From: Mycoplasmataceae bacterium UBA3729
GTDB lineage: Bacteria > Bacillota_I > Bacilli_A > Mycoplasmatales > Mycoplasmoidaceae
Length of the DNA stretch: 64,000 bases
Assembly (NCBI GenBank): GCA_002372615.1
Contig: DFHG01000004.1
Coordinates: forward strand, 15,787 to 79,786
Direction of reading: 5' to 3'
The notes beneath the pieces were generated by a model. That model was not told the origin of the DNA, searched no databases, and was given only the letters and a program-made list of their open reading frames with translations. The position numbers were made by a program, and so were the translations under genes. Of this stretch, positions 52,753-64,000 are shown piece after piece. Numbering within the stretch: position 1 is the stretch's first letter; every line of letters begins with the position of its first letter.

Positions 52753-55700
52753 ATGATTGACAAATTTAGGAAGTTTTTTACACAAACAAAAATATTAAAT
52801 GAAGAAGGGTTCAATATATTAGCTAATTGTGCTGATTTGTCAATCAAAATAAATAAAAAAACTGGTAATTATGATGTTTCAATTAGTTTAAAGAAAATTT
52901 TGCCTATTGAAATATACAAAAAAATAAATAATGCAAAAAATAAAGCAAAAAATTTATTTGAATTTGAATTCAATGGTAACAATGTTACTAATTTTTCTTT
53001 AGAAGAAATTAATCCATATATTTATTTTTTTATTGATGAAGATAGTAATACTACAAATTCAGATAATTTTTTTGTTAAAAAATTAAACATTGAATTAAAT
53101 GAAAATATACTTGTTTTGAATATTTCTAATAAATCAATATTAGAAGAATTGAAAAAAATTGAAAATCAACTATTAATTAATTTAAAAAATGTTGGTTTTA
53201 AAATAAAATCAATAGTTTTTAATGTTAATGAATATAAGCAAGATGCAAATAATATTGCTAGAATTCAAATGATAAATAGGATAAATGCAGAAAATATAAA
53301 AAATTTATCTAGTAATAATGCTATTAGTAATGCGAATATCATTAAAACAAAATCTATCATTCCATTAAATGAAATTGACGAATACACTAAAAATGGAATA
53401 ATTGAAGGACAAATTTTTAAGAAGAAAGTAGTAGTAACCAAAAAAAATCTTAAAATTTTTACTTTTTGAGTTACTGATTTTGAAAATGCAATAAAAGTAC
53501 AGGCATTTATTTATCCAGATGCACAACAATCATGAAGCAAGAAACAGAAAATCTTAACTGCTGATTACTTAGAATCATTTGCAAATGGTGAATGAGTTAA
53601 AATTGATTGTAATTTTCAACTTGATAGATATTCAATCACTACTGAATATTTAGGTAATATTAATAAAATACAAAAAATTACATGTCCAAAAAAATTTTTA
53701 AGAGAAGATACATCGGAATCAAAAAGAATTGAATTACTTGCACATACAAAAATGACTGCATTTGATGGTATTTCTTCTGCCGAAGAATTAGTTAAAACAT
53801 CCAAAAAATATGGTTGAGATAGTATTTCTGTAGTAGATAGATATAATGTTCAGTCTTATCCAGATGCATATAAATTTGGTAAAAAATTATCACAAAAAAT
53901 ATTATATGGTGTTGAATTAAATTTATTAAGTGAAAATAATACCATTGCTATTAATACTAGAAATGAAAATTTAAATGATGCAACATATGTTATATTTGAC
54001 ATAGAAACATCAGGATTAAATAATGAATTCTGTGACATTATTGAATTCGGTGCAGTAAAAGTTCATGGTGGAACCATCATTGAAAATATTGATTTTTTTA
54101 TTAAACCACTAAAACCAATAAATTCTTTTATTACTTCAAAAACACATATTACCAATGAAATGTTAGAAAAAGATGGTATTGGATTAGTAGATGCACTTAA
54201 AAAAATTAAAGATTTTTGTGGTAACCATATTTTAATTGCCCATAATGGAATAAGATTTGATTATCGTTTCATTAATAAAAAATTAATTCAAAATAAAATG
54301 GAAATTTTATCGAATCCAGTTATTGACACCATGCAATTATCAAGATATATTAATGAATCAATATCACGCCATAATTTAGGAGCAATTTGTCGTCTTTATA
54401 AATTTGATTACAATGAATTAATTGCTCACCGTGCTGATTTTGATGCAGAGACTTTGAGAAAAGTCTGAAATGTAATGTATTCTAAATTGCAAATTCTAAA
54501 AATTAATAATTTAAATCAATTAAATAATTTATCTAATGAATCATTTTGAAAAAATCAATTTTCTGAAAATTTTATTGAACTATACTGTAAAAATAATGGG
54601 AGTTTCAAATATTTATACAAGTTAATATCAATATCATTAACTGAACATCTATATAATAATCCAAGAGTTTTTTATAATGAAATTCTTAAAATAAGAAACT
54701 ATTTTATTATTACTAATTCACCATATGAAAGTAATTTATTTGATATTGCAATAAATGGGAGTGATAAAGAATTAGAAGAAGAAATTAACTTTTTTGATTA
54801 TATTTTTGTAGCTAGTCCTAATAATATGCGGCACTTTATTAATAATAAAGAATTAACAGAAGAAGAAATAAGAAATACAATTAAAAAAATTATTAATACT
54901 GCTAACAAATTAAACAAGAAGGTTATTGCTGTTAGTGATTCATATTACATAGATCCATCAGATGAAATTGGGAGAAGAGTATATATCAATTCAAAATTAC
55001 TAGGTGGAAAGCAACATCGTATTTATCGTTATGATGGAAAAAATGATATCTTGCCTGATAATCATCTAAGAACTACTAATGAAATGATTGATGAATTTAA
55101 ATTTTTAAAAGATGAAAAATTGATCAATGATGTTGTAATCAATAACTCTAAAGAATTTTCAAATAAAATTGAAAATAATTTACAACCAATTAAAACTGGT
55201 TTATATCCACCTAAAATTAAAGATGTAGAAAAAAAACTATTACAATATGTTAAAAACAAAATAAAAGAAACATATGGAGATAATCCACCTGAATTAATTA
55301 CCGAAAGATTAGAAAAAGAATTAAATGCTATTACATCAAGTGGATATGCAAATATTTATTGAATTTCCCATAAATTAGTTAAGAAATCATTAGAAGATGG
55401 ATATATTGTAGGTTCGCGTGGATCAGTTGGATCATCATTTGTAGCATTTTTATTAAATATCAGTGAAGTTAATCCATTACCACCACATTATTTATGTAAA
55501 AAATGTAAACATATTGAATTTATACAAAACATAAATAATGGTCTAGATTTACCAAAAAAGATATGTCTTGTTTGTGGAGAAATAATGGAGGGAGACGGTA
55601 ATAACATTCCATTTGAAACATTTTTGGGATTTAGAGGAGAAAAAATTCCTGATATTGATTTAAATTTTTCTGGTGAATATCAAGCAAAAGCTCATAATTT

Positions 55701-57099
55701 TATTAGAGAAATGTTTGGAGCAAAATATGCTTATCGTGCAGGAACTATTGCAACTGTTGCTGAAAAAACTGCATTTGGATATGTAAAAAATTATTTTGAA
55801 AAAATTGGAAAACCTGACACAAGTTCCGCATTAATTGATTGAGTAGTAACTAAATGTATTGATGTTAAAAGAACAACAGGACAACATCCAGGTGGAATTA
55901 TAATTGTTCCTAATGATATGGAAATTTTTGACTTCACTCCATATCAATATCCAGCTGATGATAAAACAATTGATTGATATTCAACTCATTTTACATTTGA
56001 TAGTATTCATGACAATTTATTAAAATTTGATATTTTAGGTCATGATGATCCAACAAAGCTCAAATTATTACATGAAATGACTGGTATTAATCCAATAGAC
56101 ATTAAATATGATGATAAAGGAGTAATGTCATTATTTAATAACCTTGATTCATTAAAATTGAAACCAGAACAAATTGGAGGAGAAACTACTGGTGCAATTG
56201 GAATACCAGAATTTGGAACAAATTTTGTCCGTAAAATTCTTATTGAAACCCATCCATCATCAATTGATGATTTAATATCAATTTCTGGATTAAGCCATGG
56301 TACTGATGTATGGAATGGTAATGCTCAAGAATTAATTAATAAAACTAATTTAAAATTATCACAAGTAATTACATACCGAGATAGCATTATAAATTATTTG
56401 ATTAATGCTGGAGTTGATAAAATTGTTGCATTTAGTATTATGGAAACTGTGCGTAAAGGACAAGGTATTAAACCAAGTGATATGCAAACATTAAAATCTT
56501 TCAAAATCCCTGAGTGATACATAAACTCATGTTTAAAAATTAAATATTTATTTCCAAAAGCACATGCAGCTGCATATGTAATTACTGCATGAAGAGTGGC
56601 ATGGTATAAATTGCATTATCCATTAGAATTTTATGCTTCCTATTTTACTATTCATCATGAATCATTTGATATTGAATCTGCAATAAAAGGATATGATTTC
56701 TTAAATGATAAATTGGCTGATTTAAAAACAAAAGCAAATAATAAAAAAGGAATCGATATAATATCGGAAAAAGATAAAAAATCAATCCCACTATTGGAAG
56801 TAATGTTAGAAATGTTTGCACGTGGATACAAATTTGAAAACATTGATTTAACTAAATCAGATGCAACTAAATTTACTATTAATAACAAAAAAATACTAAT
56901 GCCCTTTATTGCAATTACAGGTCTTGGTGAAAATATAGCGAATAGTATTGTTACTGCAAGAACTAAAAAACTATTTACTAGCAAAAGTGATCTAATAAAT
57001 AGGACATCAATTTCTAAAACAACATTAAAAATATTTGAAGATCTTGGTATTACTGATAATTTAAAAGATAATGACCAAATTTCTCTATTTGATTTCTAA
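52753..57099 (+). CDS. polC: DNA polymerase III alpha subunit, PolC type
   Basis: Replicative polymerase of low-G+C Gram-positives, 1448 aa. The N-terminal domain is followed by an OB fold, a PHP domain (about residues 320-380), the proofreading exonuclease (VIFDIETSG near 412, [21 protein letters not shown]), the zinc segment CKKCKHIEF...CLVCGE, and the polymerase palm ([12 protein letters not shown]). Thumb and C-terminal tail end QISLFDF. In the PHP domain the usual metal motif (H-x-H) is changed to LAHT and a later D-H to VVDRY. The ORF is divided by many TGA-Trp codons. Its last 4 bases overlap the end of the convergent helicase gene. Confidence 0.97.
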
Positions 57100-58382
57100 T
57101 CTTTAATATAAACTTGATTAATTTTTGCTGATTTATAGTATCTATAAACGGATTTTGAGGCAATAATCTTTGATTTATCAAAATTAATTAATGATAAATT
57201 GTGATAATCTGTTACACGACTCATAGCTACATATAATTGTCCATATGCAAAAATATTTTTGCAATCAATAACAATAGAATTTAAAGTCATACCTTGTGAT
57301 TTGTGAATTGTTAATGCATATGATAAGATTAATGGTATTTGTTTAAAACTAGCGATTTTTCTACCACTAAAATTTGTTTTAAGTCATGTGTGATTTTTTA
57401 ATTTAATAATCTTGTTTGTATCATTAATCATTACTGTTACATCTTTTTCTGTAAGATCAACTACTTCTGCTTTTGTTCCATTTACAAACTTATTTTTTGG
57501 ATCATTAAAAACTATTATTACTTTTGCACCTTTTTTTAATTTAAGTATTGGTTTAGCAATACATTCTCTTTGAATTGCATCTTTATTATGTTGCTTTCTT
57601 TTGCCAGTAATAACTGCTTTATAAACATATTCTTTTGATTTAATTTGATTTAATTTTTTTTCATTGTATTTATCGCATTCTTCATTTGTAGAAAAAAATC
57701 TTGTGCTATTATTATTGGGTTTATTTTTTGTGCAATAATCAAATAGTTTTTTTACATTTTTATCATCATAAATACCAAGCTTGATTTTATTTAAACATTT
57801 CACAAAAAATTCATTTTCCTGTCTAAAAACTCTAGTTAATTCATAAATTTTAACATGAGAATTTAATCATGATGGTGAATTAAATATTCACTGATCTTTA
57901 ATTACATCTTGATACTTCACAACAGGTGGAATTTGGAAAAAATCACCTGTAAAAATTATTTTCTTACCACCAAATAATTTATCAATACCAGTTGCTTCTT
58001 TTAATAATAAACAAATTAGTTCAAATTGATCTGCTCTTAGCATTGAAATTTCATCAATACAGATAAAGTCGAATTTGGCTAGTCGTTTTTTTAGTGCACT
58101 AAATTGAAAATTGAATTTCATGTATTTAATGTACTCTGTTTTAGTTTGCACATTAATTGCCATAAATTTATGAATAGTGCCACCACCAATATTCATTGCA
58201 CTAATCCCTGTAGTTGAACATAAAGCTACATTATGTCCTCTCATGTTTAGTTTTTGTTTTAATTCTTTCAATAAAGTAGTTTTCCCTACCCCTGCTGGAC
58301 CAGTTAAAAAAATTGGATAATTTTGATTTTCGATTTCATCAATTAATTTAGCAATAAATTTCCCTTTTTTTATACTAATCAT
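57096..58382 (-). CDS. Pif1-like helicase (superfamily 1B)
   Basis: A 428-aa ATPase. Motifs in order: Walker A GPAGVGKTT (about residues 29-37), DEISML, GDFFQIPPV, then LTRVFRQ, LKKGAKVIIVFNDP, HKSQGMTL and the C-terminal YVAMSRVTDY. This is the Pif1/RecD-type SF1B layout; the HKSQG and AMSR motifs are Pif1-like. It likely unwinds DNA at replication forks or stalled structures. It is convergent with polC, overlapping by 4 bp. The start ATG at 58382 is 42 bp from the ridA start, so it diverges from ridA. Several TGA codons are Trp. Confidence 0.9.
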
Positions 58383-58424
58383 AAAGTATATTTAAGTAAA
58401 TAATAAGTATATAATACTTATTGT

Positions 58425-58805
58425 ATGAAAATTATTAAGACAAATAAAGCACCAGCAGCACTTGGACCATATTCTGCTGGGATTAGATTAAATAATGGTT
58501 TTTTATTCACATCAGGACAAGTTCCATTAGATCCAATAACTGGAAATGTTGTTAGTGAAGATGTAAGAGAACAAGCTGAAAGATCTTTATTAAGCATTGA
58601 AGGTATTCTTTCTGAAGAATCATATAAAATGAGTGATGTTGTTAAAACAACAGTATTCATTTCTGATATGAATGATTTTGCTGCAATTAATGAAGTATAT
58701 GCAAAACATTTTGGAGACCACAAACCTGCAAGATCTTGTGTACAAGTTGCTAAATTACCAAAAAATGTAAAACTTGAAATTGAAGTTATTGCATATAAAG
58801 GATAA
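58425..58805 (+). CDS. ridA: RidA family 2-iminobutanoate/2-iminopropanoate deaminase
   Basis: A 126-aa enzyme of the RidA/YjgF/UK114 family, which hydrolyses reactive enamine/imine intermediates. Family signature near the C-terminus: PARSCVQVAKLPKNVKLEIEV, with the conserved Arg of PARS that binds the substrate carboxylate. Also ALGPYSAGIR and FTSGQVPLDP at the N-terminus. No TGA codons. Trimeric in all homologues. Probably a single-gene unit, with hairpins downstream. Confidence 0.95.
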   Translation: MKIIKTNKAPAALGPYSAGIRLNNGFLFTSGQVPLDPITGNVVSEDVREQAERSLLSIEGILSEESYKMSDVVKTTVFISDMNDFAAINEVYAKHFGDHKPARSCVQVAKLPKNVKLEIEVIAYKG

Positions 58806-58826
58806 AAACAATAAAAATAAAATAAT

Positions 58827-58858
58827 CTAATTAGTATTTCCAATTAGTGCTATTTTTT
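58827..58858 (+). terminator. Possible terminator after ridA
   Basis: CTAATT (58827-58832) and AATTAG (58842-58847) pair across a nine-base loop, followed by TGC and then A plus six T. The stem is short and A+T rich, so this is weaker than the next hairpin. Confidence 0.4.
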
Positions 58859-58893
58859 ATTTGGTGTGTTAATTTATCTAATTAAAACACTAT

Positions 58894-58938
58894 AAACACA
58901 TGTTGATCAAATTAAATGATTACCATGTGTTTATTTTT
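58894..58938 (+). terminator. Long hairpin upstream of the second APC permease gene
   Basis: AAACACATG (58894-58902) pairs with CATGTGTTT (58924-58932); inside, TGATCA (58904-58909) pairs with TGATTA (58917-58922), leaving a short AATTAA-type loop. The stem is followed by ATTTTTG. It may end the ridA transcript or act in the leader of the permease gene 88 bases downstream. Confidence 0.55.
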
Positions 58939-59025
58939 GTTCCATTTATTCAAAAAATCATGAAATCAAAATAAGTATTACTATATAATACTTATATAAT
59001 TAAAAATTTTAAAGAAAGGTTAAAT

Positions 59026-60657
59026 ATGGGCAACAATAAAACGTTTACTACATCAAAACTAAAAACTGACCAACCTTCAGTAAAAGTAAAAACTGAAACT
59101 GCAGGTAAAATAGGATTATTTGGTGCTATATCGGTTATTTTTGGAGCAATGATTGGAGTAGGAATATTCCTAAAAAATGGAAGTGTATTCCGAAATAACA
59201 ATGGCAATCCATGAGGTGTTTTACTTTCATGAGGACTTGTTTTTTTAATTGCTCTTTGTACAGCTTATTCCTATGGTGAAATAACTAGAGCAAGAGTTGC
59301 TAAAAACTCAGGTTTAGCAGGGTGATCTAGTCGATATATTGGAGAAAGGTTTGGTAGATTTTTAAAAATTACCTATCCATTAATGTATTATTCACTAATG
59401 GTATTTATTCTCACAATGTTTTTTGCTGAAGCTATATTTAATATAATCCCTGATTATGCACGTAATGGGATAGACCATAATACCATTAATTTTTGGTATA
59501 TTATTCTTATTGGTTTTTGTATATCTTTATTAATTATTTTTGTTAACTTATTAAGTCAAACAGTATTTACTAAAACTATTGGAATACTTTCACTTGTAAA
59601 ATTTGCTCCTATTATCTTAATTATTGTTTGTGGTATTACTGCTGGATGTTTACATCCTGAAAATAATTTATTTATACATCCTGAAGCTTATAAACCGGAG
59701 ACTCAGGGAGAATTCACTATAATGGGAGTATTTAACTCATTACCAGCAATTATGTTTGCTTTTGATAGTTTCCTAATTGTAGGTAACATTTCAGGTAAAG
59801 TAGAAAAACCAGAAAAGAATTTACCTTTATCAATCATTTTATCAATGTCTATTTCTGGATTTTTATACTTTTTTGTAACAATTGGTCAACTTTTGTGTGG
59901 TCAAGATTCACCTTATGGTTTATTTGAATCATTATGTGGTGATAATGAAAAGTTACTTAAGGCATTTACAATAACCATTTCTTGCTTTATGTTTATTGCA
60001 TTATTATCATGTTGTTGTTCTGTATCATTTGCAACAGTGAGTTCATTTGATTATGCTATTGAAAATGAATATTTATTTGGATCAAGTAGAATTAAAAAAA
60101 TTACTAATGGTAAACGTAACAAATTGTGAGCTCCAACAATATATTTAATATTTGTTTTATTGTTCTATTTCTTCATTATTGGTGTACCATCTGGATTATG
60201 ACAACATGACCAAATTTATGATGGTGTAAGTAATTGCTTTGTAATGTTTATGTTTATTGTATATGGTCTTGTATCATTAGCTTCAATTATTAACAGAAAG
60301 ACACATAAAGTACCTGTAAGTGAAGTAAAATATCAAAAAGGTCAATGCCTTGCAGCAGGTATTGGTTTTGTAGGATGTATGTTTGTACCTGCATGAAACT
60401 TTATCTATACATTCTTGGTTGATCCAGTACTTGATTCTCAAGGAAGTTTCAAAAGTTGAGGATTATTCTATGGTACTGAAGGTATTGAATCTGTATATAA
60501 ATGACAAGCAGCAATTATATTCTGAGCATTTATTATATTCATTTTTGCAATACCATTCATTAATGATTTAATCATCAAATTAACAAATAAAAATTACAAA
60601 CAACCTTTAATTTGACAAAAACAAAATAATAACAAAAAAATTATTATTAAAGAATAA
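59026..60657 (+). CDS. APC-family amino acid permease
   Basis: A 543-aa transporter with about 12 helices. Helix 1 reads FGAISVIFGAMIGVGIFLKNG and the helix-6 region LPAIMFAFDSFLIVGNISG, matching the APC superfamily and the paralogue at 46002-47609. The N-terminus is a 27-residue polar Thr/Lys-rich tail. Start ATG at 59026, preceded by AAAGAAAGGTTAAAT. Many TGA-Trp codons. The sirtuin gene begins nine bases after its stop, so the two are likely co-transcribed. Substrate unknown. Confidence 0.85.
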
Positions 60658-60665
60658 ATTTAATA

Positions 60666-61412
60666 ATGCAAAAAAATAACTATTCATTAGTAAAAAGAAT
60701 AATTAATGATTCTAAATATTTAGTAGTATTTACTGGTGCTGGTATTTCCGTTGAAAGTGGTATTCCTCCATTTACTGGAAATGGTGGTTTATGAACTAAA
60801 TATGATCCAAAATTTATTGAATTATCATATTTCTATTCTCATCCACTTGATTCATGAAAAGAAATCAAAAAGATTTTTTATGATTATATGTTAAATAAAT
60901 CTAAACCCAACCTTGCTCATTTAACTATTGGAAAATGAGAAAAAGAAGGATTAGTAAAAGCTATTATTACTCAAAACATTGATAATTTACATCAAGCTGG
61001 TGGTGGTAAAAATGTTATAGAATTTCATGGAACAACTAAAACACTAATATGTACTAAATGTAATCACATTTATTATGACAATGAAATTACTTTAAAAGAA
61101 TTACCACCTAAATGTACAAAATGTGGTGGTATTTTAAAACCAAACTTTGTTTTCTATGGAGAAGGAATAAATCAAGAAACATATCATAATGCTATTCAAA
61201 CAATTAATCATGCTGATGTAATTCTTATTATTGGTACATCAGGACAAGTAATGCCTGCTAATCAATTACCTTTTTCACAAAAATATTCAAATCCAAATAC
61301 AATAATTATCGAAGTGAATCCAACTAAATCTAGTTTTACTGATACAATTACAGATTATTATTTTGATACAACTGCAGTTAATTTCTTTAAAAAATTAGAA
61401 TTAATTAAATAA
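60666..61412 (+). CDS. Sirtuin (NAD+-dependent protein deacylase, SIR2 family)
   Basis: A 248-aa SIR2 enzyme that removes acyl groups from lysine using NAD+. Motifs: VVFTGAGISVESGIPPF, TQNIDNLHQAGG, catalytic His in EFHGTT, a zinc finger of two C-x2-C pairs (CTKC...CTKCGG), KPNFVFYGEG and ILIIGTSGQVMPANQLP. No Arg/Tyr pair of the desuccinylase class was checked. It is the last gene of the plus-strand run and is convergent with the RNase J gene; only 26 bp separate the two stops. Confidence 0.94.
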
Positions 61413-61438
61413 ATTTTAATACTTATATTGAATATTAA

Positions 61439-63166
61439 TTAATCATTAATATCAAATATTGTTGTTCTAATAAGTGGTTTCTTTTTCTTATTAGATCATA
61501 TAAAAAATTGTGCAGTGTTAGCAACTAATTTTTTTACATAATCATTATTTATGTAATTAGCATTAGCTAAGAAATTTTCAATCTTAGTTTTTATAGAATA
61601 AGCAATTTTAGCTACTAATGGTTGTGAATCTTTAACAAAAAAAGTTCCTTTAGTTGAAATGACTGGTAAATATACTAATTTTTTAAGCTTATTATTAATT
61701 ACTAATGTAACATTAAAAATACCATTCTCACTTAACATTCTACGGTATTTTAACATGCCAGTAGTATTACTATCAATCTTATTGTTATTTACATAAACAT
61801 CATAAATTTCATAAAAGTCATCTGATAATCTTAACTTGTGATCTAAAATTTCAATAATTTGACCATTAGTAATTTGGAAAACATTATCAGGATGAATACC
61901 AACATCAATAGCATTTTGTTTTAATGCTCTTAACATTTTAAATTCTCCATGAATAGGAATTAAATATTGTGGATTAACTAATTTAAATAATAGTTGTTGT
62001 TCAATTTGTGCAGCATGACCAGAAGTATGTAATTTTGTTTCTTTAGTGTTCATTTCTACATTAACACCACTTATGTAAAGTAAATTTACTAATCGTTCAA
62101 CACTTTCAAAATTACCAGGAATTGGATTAGAAGAAAGAATAATAGTATCAGTTTTTTTTAATGTAATTCACATATTTTTACCATTTGCTAATTGGTTAAG
62201 TGCAGCCATTTCTTCGCCTTGAGAACCAGTACATAAAATTAATACTTCTTTATCTTTATATTTTTCTACTTCTCTTGCTTCAATTAATTGATCTTTAGAA
62301 ATATTTAAAAAACCTATATCAATAGAAATATTAACATTACTATTCATACTTCTACCTAGCAAACATACTTTACGGTTATTATTTACAGCTAATTGAATAA
62401 TCTCATCAATTCTTTGTAAATTACTTGCAAAAGTAGAAACAAATACTCGTCCTTCTGCATTGTCAATAATACTTTTTAATTCATCAATTACATATTTTTC
62501 GCTAGGTGCAAAACCAGGAGTTTCAGCATTTGTTGACTCACACATTAATAAATCAATTTCTTTTCTTCCAAAATTAGCTAATTTTAAAATATCAAATTCA
62601 TCACCATTAGTTGATAAATCAAATTTAAAATCACCTGATTCAATAATTCGTGCATTGCGTGTTTCCAAATAAACTCCAAATGCATCAGGAATAGAGTGAG
62701 AAACACGATAAAATTCAATATTAAAATGTTTAGTTTTTATCACCGTTGCATCATCAATTACTTGAAATTTAGGAGGCTTAATTTGTTGAAATTCTTTTAA
62801 TTTCTTTTTAATCATTTCAATAGCTAATTTTGAAGCATAAATAACAGGAACATCAATAGTCATTAATAAGTAAGGTATACCACCAATATGATCTTCATGA
62901 CCGTGGGTAATAATCAAACCTTTTAATTTATCTTTATTTTCAACAATTGAATCATATTGACAAATAATAGCATCTATCCCTAATAACTCTTCATCAGCAA
63001 ATTTAATACCGCAGTCAATAATAAATAATTCATCATCTTGTTGAAATGCATACATGTTTTTACCAATTTCTTCAATGCCACCTAAAGCTCAAATTTTTGT
63101 TGGTGAATTGCTAGCTTTTAATTCATCAATTTCATCTATTTTTTTAATAATATTTAAACTATCCAT
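61439..63166 (-). CDS. rnj: Ribonuclease J
   Basis: Metallo-beta-lactamase RNase with 5'-exo and endonuclease activity, central to mRNA decay in Firmicutes. The metal motif is THGHEDHIGG (about residue 80), then ESGDFKFD, the beta-CASP region (VFVSTFASNLQRID, LGRSMNSN, ILCTGSQGE), HTSGHA and IPIHGEF. Length is 575 aa. The start ATG at 63166 leaves only two bases after the def stop, so def and this gene are one operon. I cannot say whether it is RNase J1 or J2 type. Confidence 0.93.
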
Positions 63167-63168
63167 AC

Positions 63169-63723
63169 TTATATTTCTTTTCACTCTTCTTTCTTAAAAA
63201 ATGGGTTATTTTTATTAATGTGATCATAAAACATAATTCCATATAAATGATCAATTTCATGTTGCAAACATATTGATAAAATACCAGTTGCAGTAATTGT
63301 TATCATTTTTTTATTGATCAAATCATATGCTTCTACAATGATAGTTTTGTTTCTAGGAACATAACCTTCATATTTATCATCATCAATACTTAAACAACCT
63401 TCTCCAGCTGATAAAAAACATTTACCATAGCTTTTACTTACAATTTTAGAATTAGCTAAAAGGTATTTGTATTCAATTTCTTTTTCTTTAAAATGAATAT
63501 AAATAACACTTTTATCAAGACCTACCTGATTAGCTGCAATTGCTATTCCTGGTTTAATTTCTAATTCATTTTCTTTACCTGCATAGCAAATGTCAATATA
63601 CTTAACCATTTTATTAATAAGATCTTGATCATGCAAAGAAATATTATTCACATCTAATGGAATAACTTTTTTTCTTAATATAGGATTCCCATCCTTTAAT
63701 ATAATTTTTCCAAGTTCACTCAT
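63169..63723 (-). CDS. def: Peptide deformylase
   Basis: Removes the N-formyl group from nascent proteins. The three motifs are GIAIAANQVG (motif 1, normally GxGLAAxQ), EGCLS (motif 2 with the metal Cys) and QHEIDHLYG (motif 3 with HExxH). Length is 184 aa, typical of Gram-positive type 2 deformylases. Its last codons carry a TGA-Trp. The gene begins at 63723 and ends two bases before the RNase J start. Confidence 0.95.
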
Positions 63724-64000
63724 AACATTTAAGCAAGCAAAAGCTTAATAAACAATGTTTTTAATCACAACTATTATATTAATTATTTACACATTCTAAT
63801 CTTATTATTTAACATTTATCAATGAATCTATAAATAATCTGTAACAATTATTTGTAAAAAACCTATCGTTACTACTCAAACAATAATCTAATAAAAGGAA
63901 ATTTAAATTTTAATTTACTTTAAATATAAAACATAAAACTAACTATATAGAGATATTTAAAAGCAATTTGCTAAAGAAAAAATATTATAAAATTATCTTA
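63724..64000. other. Intergenic region at the window end
   Basis: 277 strongly A+T-rich bases upstream of def. No reading frame, RNA or convincing hairpin is visible. It should contain the def promoter, and possibly that of a gene beyond the window. Confidence 0.5.

Noticed and set aside
58418..58843. 141-codon open frame on the minus strand covering ridA
   Set aside because: Antisense shadow of a well conserved gene; no ribosome binding site or domain.
61428..61455. Terminator between the sirtuin and RNase J genes
   Set aside because: An ATATTAAT/ATTAATAT repeat exists but is purely A+T, overlaps coding sequence and lacks a T run.

Overview
The window is chromosomal DNA of a mollicute (Mycoplasma/Ureaplasma/Malacoplasma type). 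Base composition is very A+T rich. Most long genes read through only if TGA is tryptophan (for example ileS, alaS, polC, ligA, metG and the permeases), and those TGA positions fall where the families carry Trp. The genes are core housekeeping genes of a wall-less, reduced Firmicute: a PolC-type polymerase, NAD-dependent ligase, HrcA, RNase J, WhiA and a PotABCD polyamine transporter. RpoB carries Asn at the rifampicin-contact position known from naturally resistant mollicutes. The long RpoB (1441 aa), the interrupted PotA and the Sfp-type phosphopantetheinyl transferase suggest, without proving, the pneumoniae/Ureaplasma side of the group.

Layout. 1-4.4 kb: leuS (minus) divergent from lepA (plus), then a degenerate tRNA-Glu(CUC). 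4.4-15.8 kb: a minus-strand block transcribed yloU, fakA, rpoB, rpoC, then a broken gene and an intact HNH endonuclease; these last two are the only clearly accessory DNA in the window. 15.8-16.4 kb: rpmF, a small membrane protein and tRNA-Cys on the plus strand, closed by a strong terminator. 16.4-29.6 kb: a minus-strand block hrcA, unknown gene, alaS, ileS, ABC ATPase, uvrC, phosphodiesterase, large ABC permease. 29.6-38.2 kb: plus-strand operon of a double HAD phosphatase, potABCD, tsaD and a DUF2130 protein, tightly overlapped, ended by a bidirectional terminator. 38.2-40.4 kb: minus-strand membrane protein with an endonuclease/exonuclease/phosphatase domain. 40.4-42 kb: an L10-type leader, rplJ, rplL and rpsO. 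42-46 kb: a phosphopantetheinyl transferase (minus), then ybaB, recR and ligA (plus). 46-49.2 kb: metG and an APC permease (minus). 49.2-57.1 kb: trxB, whiA, pyrG and polC (plus). 57.1-64 kb: a Pif1-like helicase (minus), ridA, a second APC permease and a sirtuin (plus), then def and an RNase J gene (minus).

Together these cover replication and repair (PolC, LigA, UvrC, RecR, Pif1-like helicase), transcription (RpoBC), RNA decay (RNase J), translation (four aminoacyl-tRNA synthetases, L7/L12, L10, L32, S15, LepA, Def, TsaD), nutrient import (polyamines, amino acids) and stress control (HrcA). I saw no insertion sequence, CRISPR array, rRNA operon or prophage. I did not find a convincing complete new biological system. 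The most unusual items are the decayed gene plus HNH pair beside a divergent tRNA, the coiled-coil insertion in RpoB, the double-HAD fusion, the NADPH-motif-less TrxB, the degraded PHP site of PolC, and the orphan ABC exporter with a large extracellular region.
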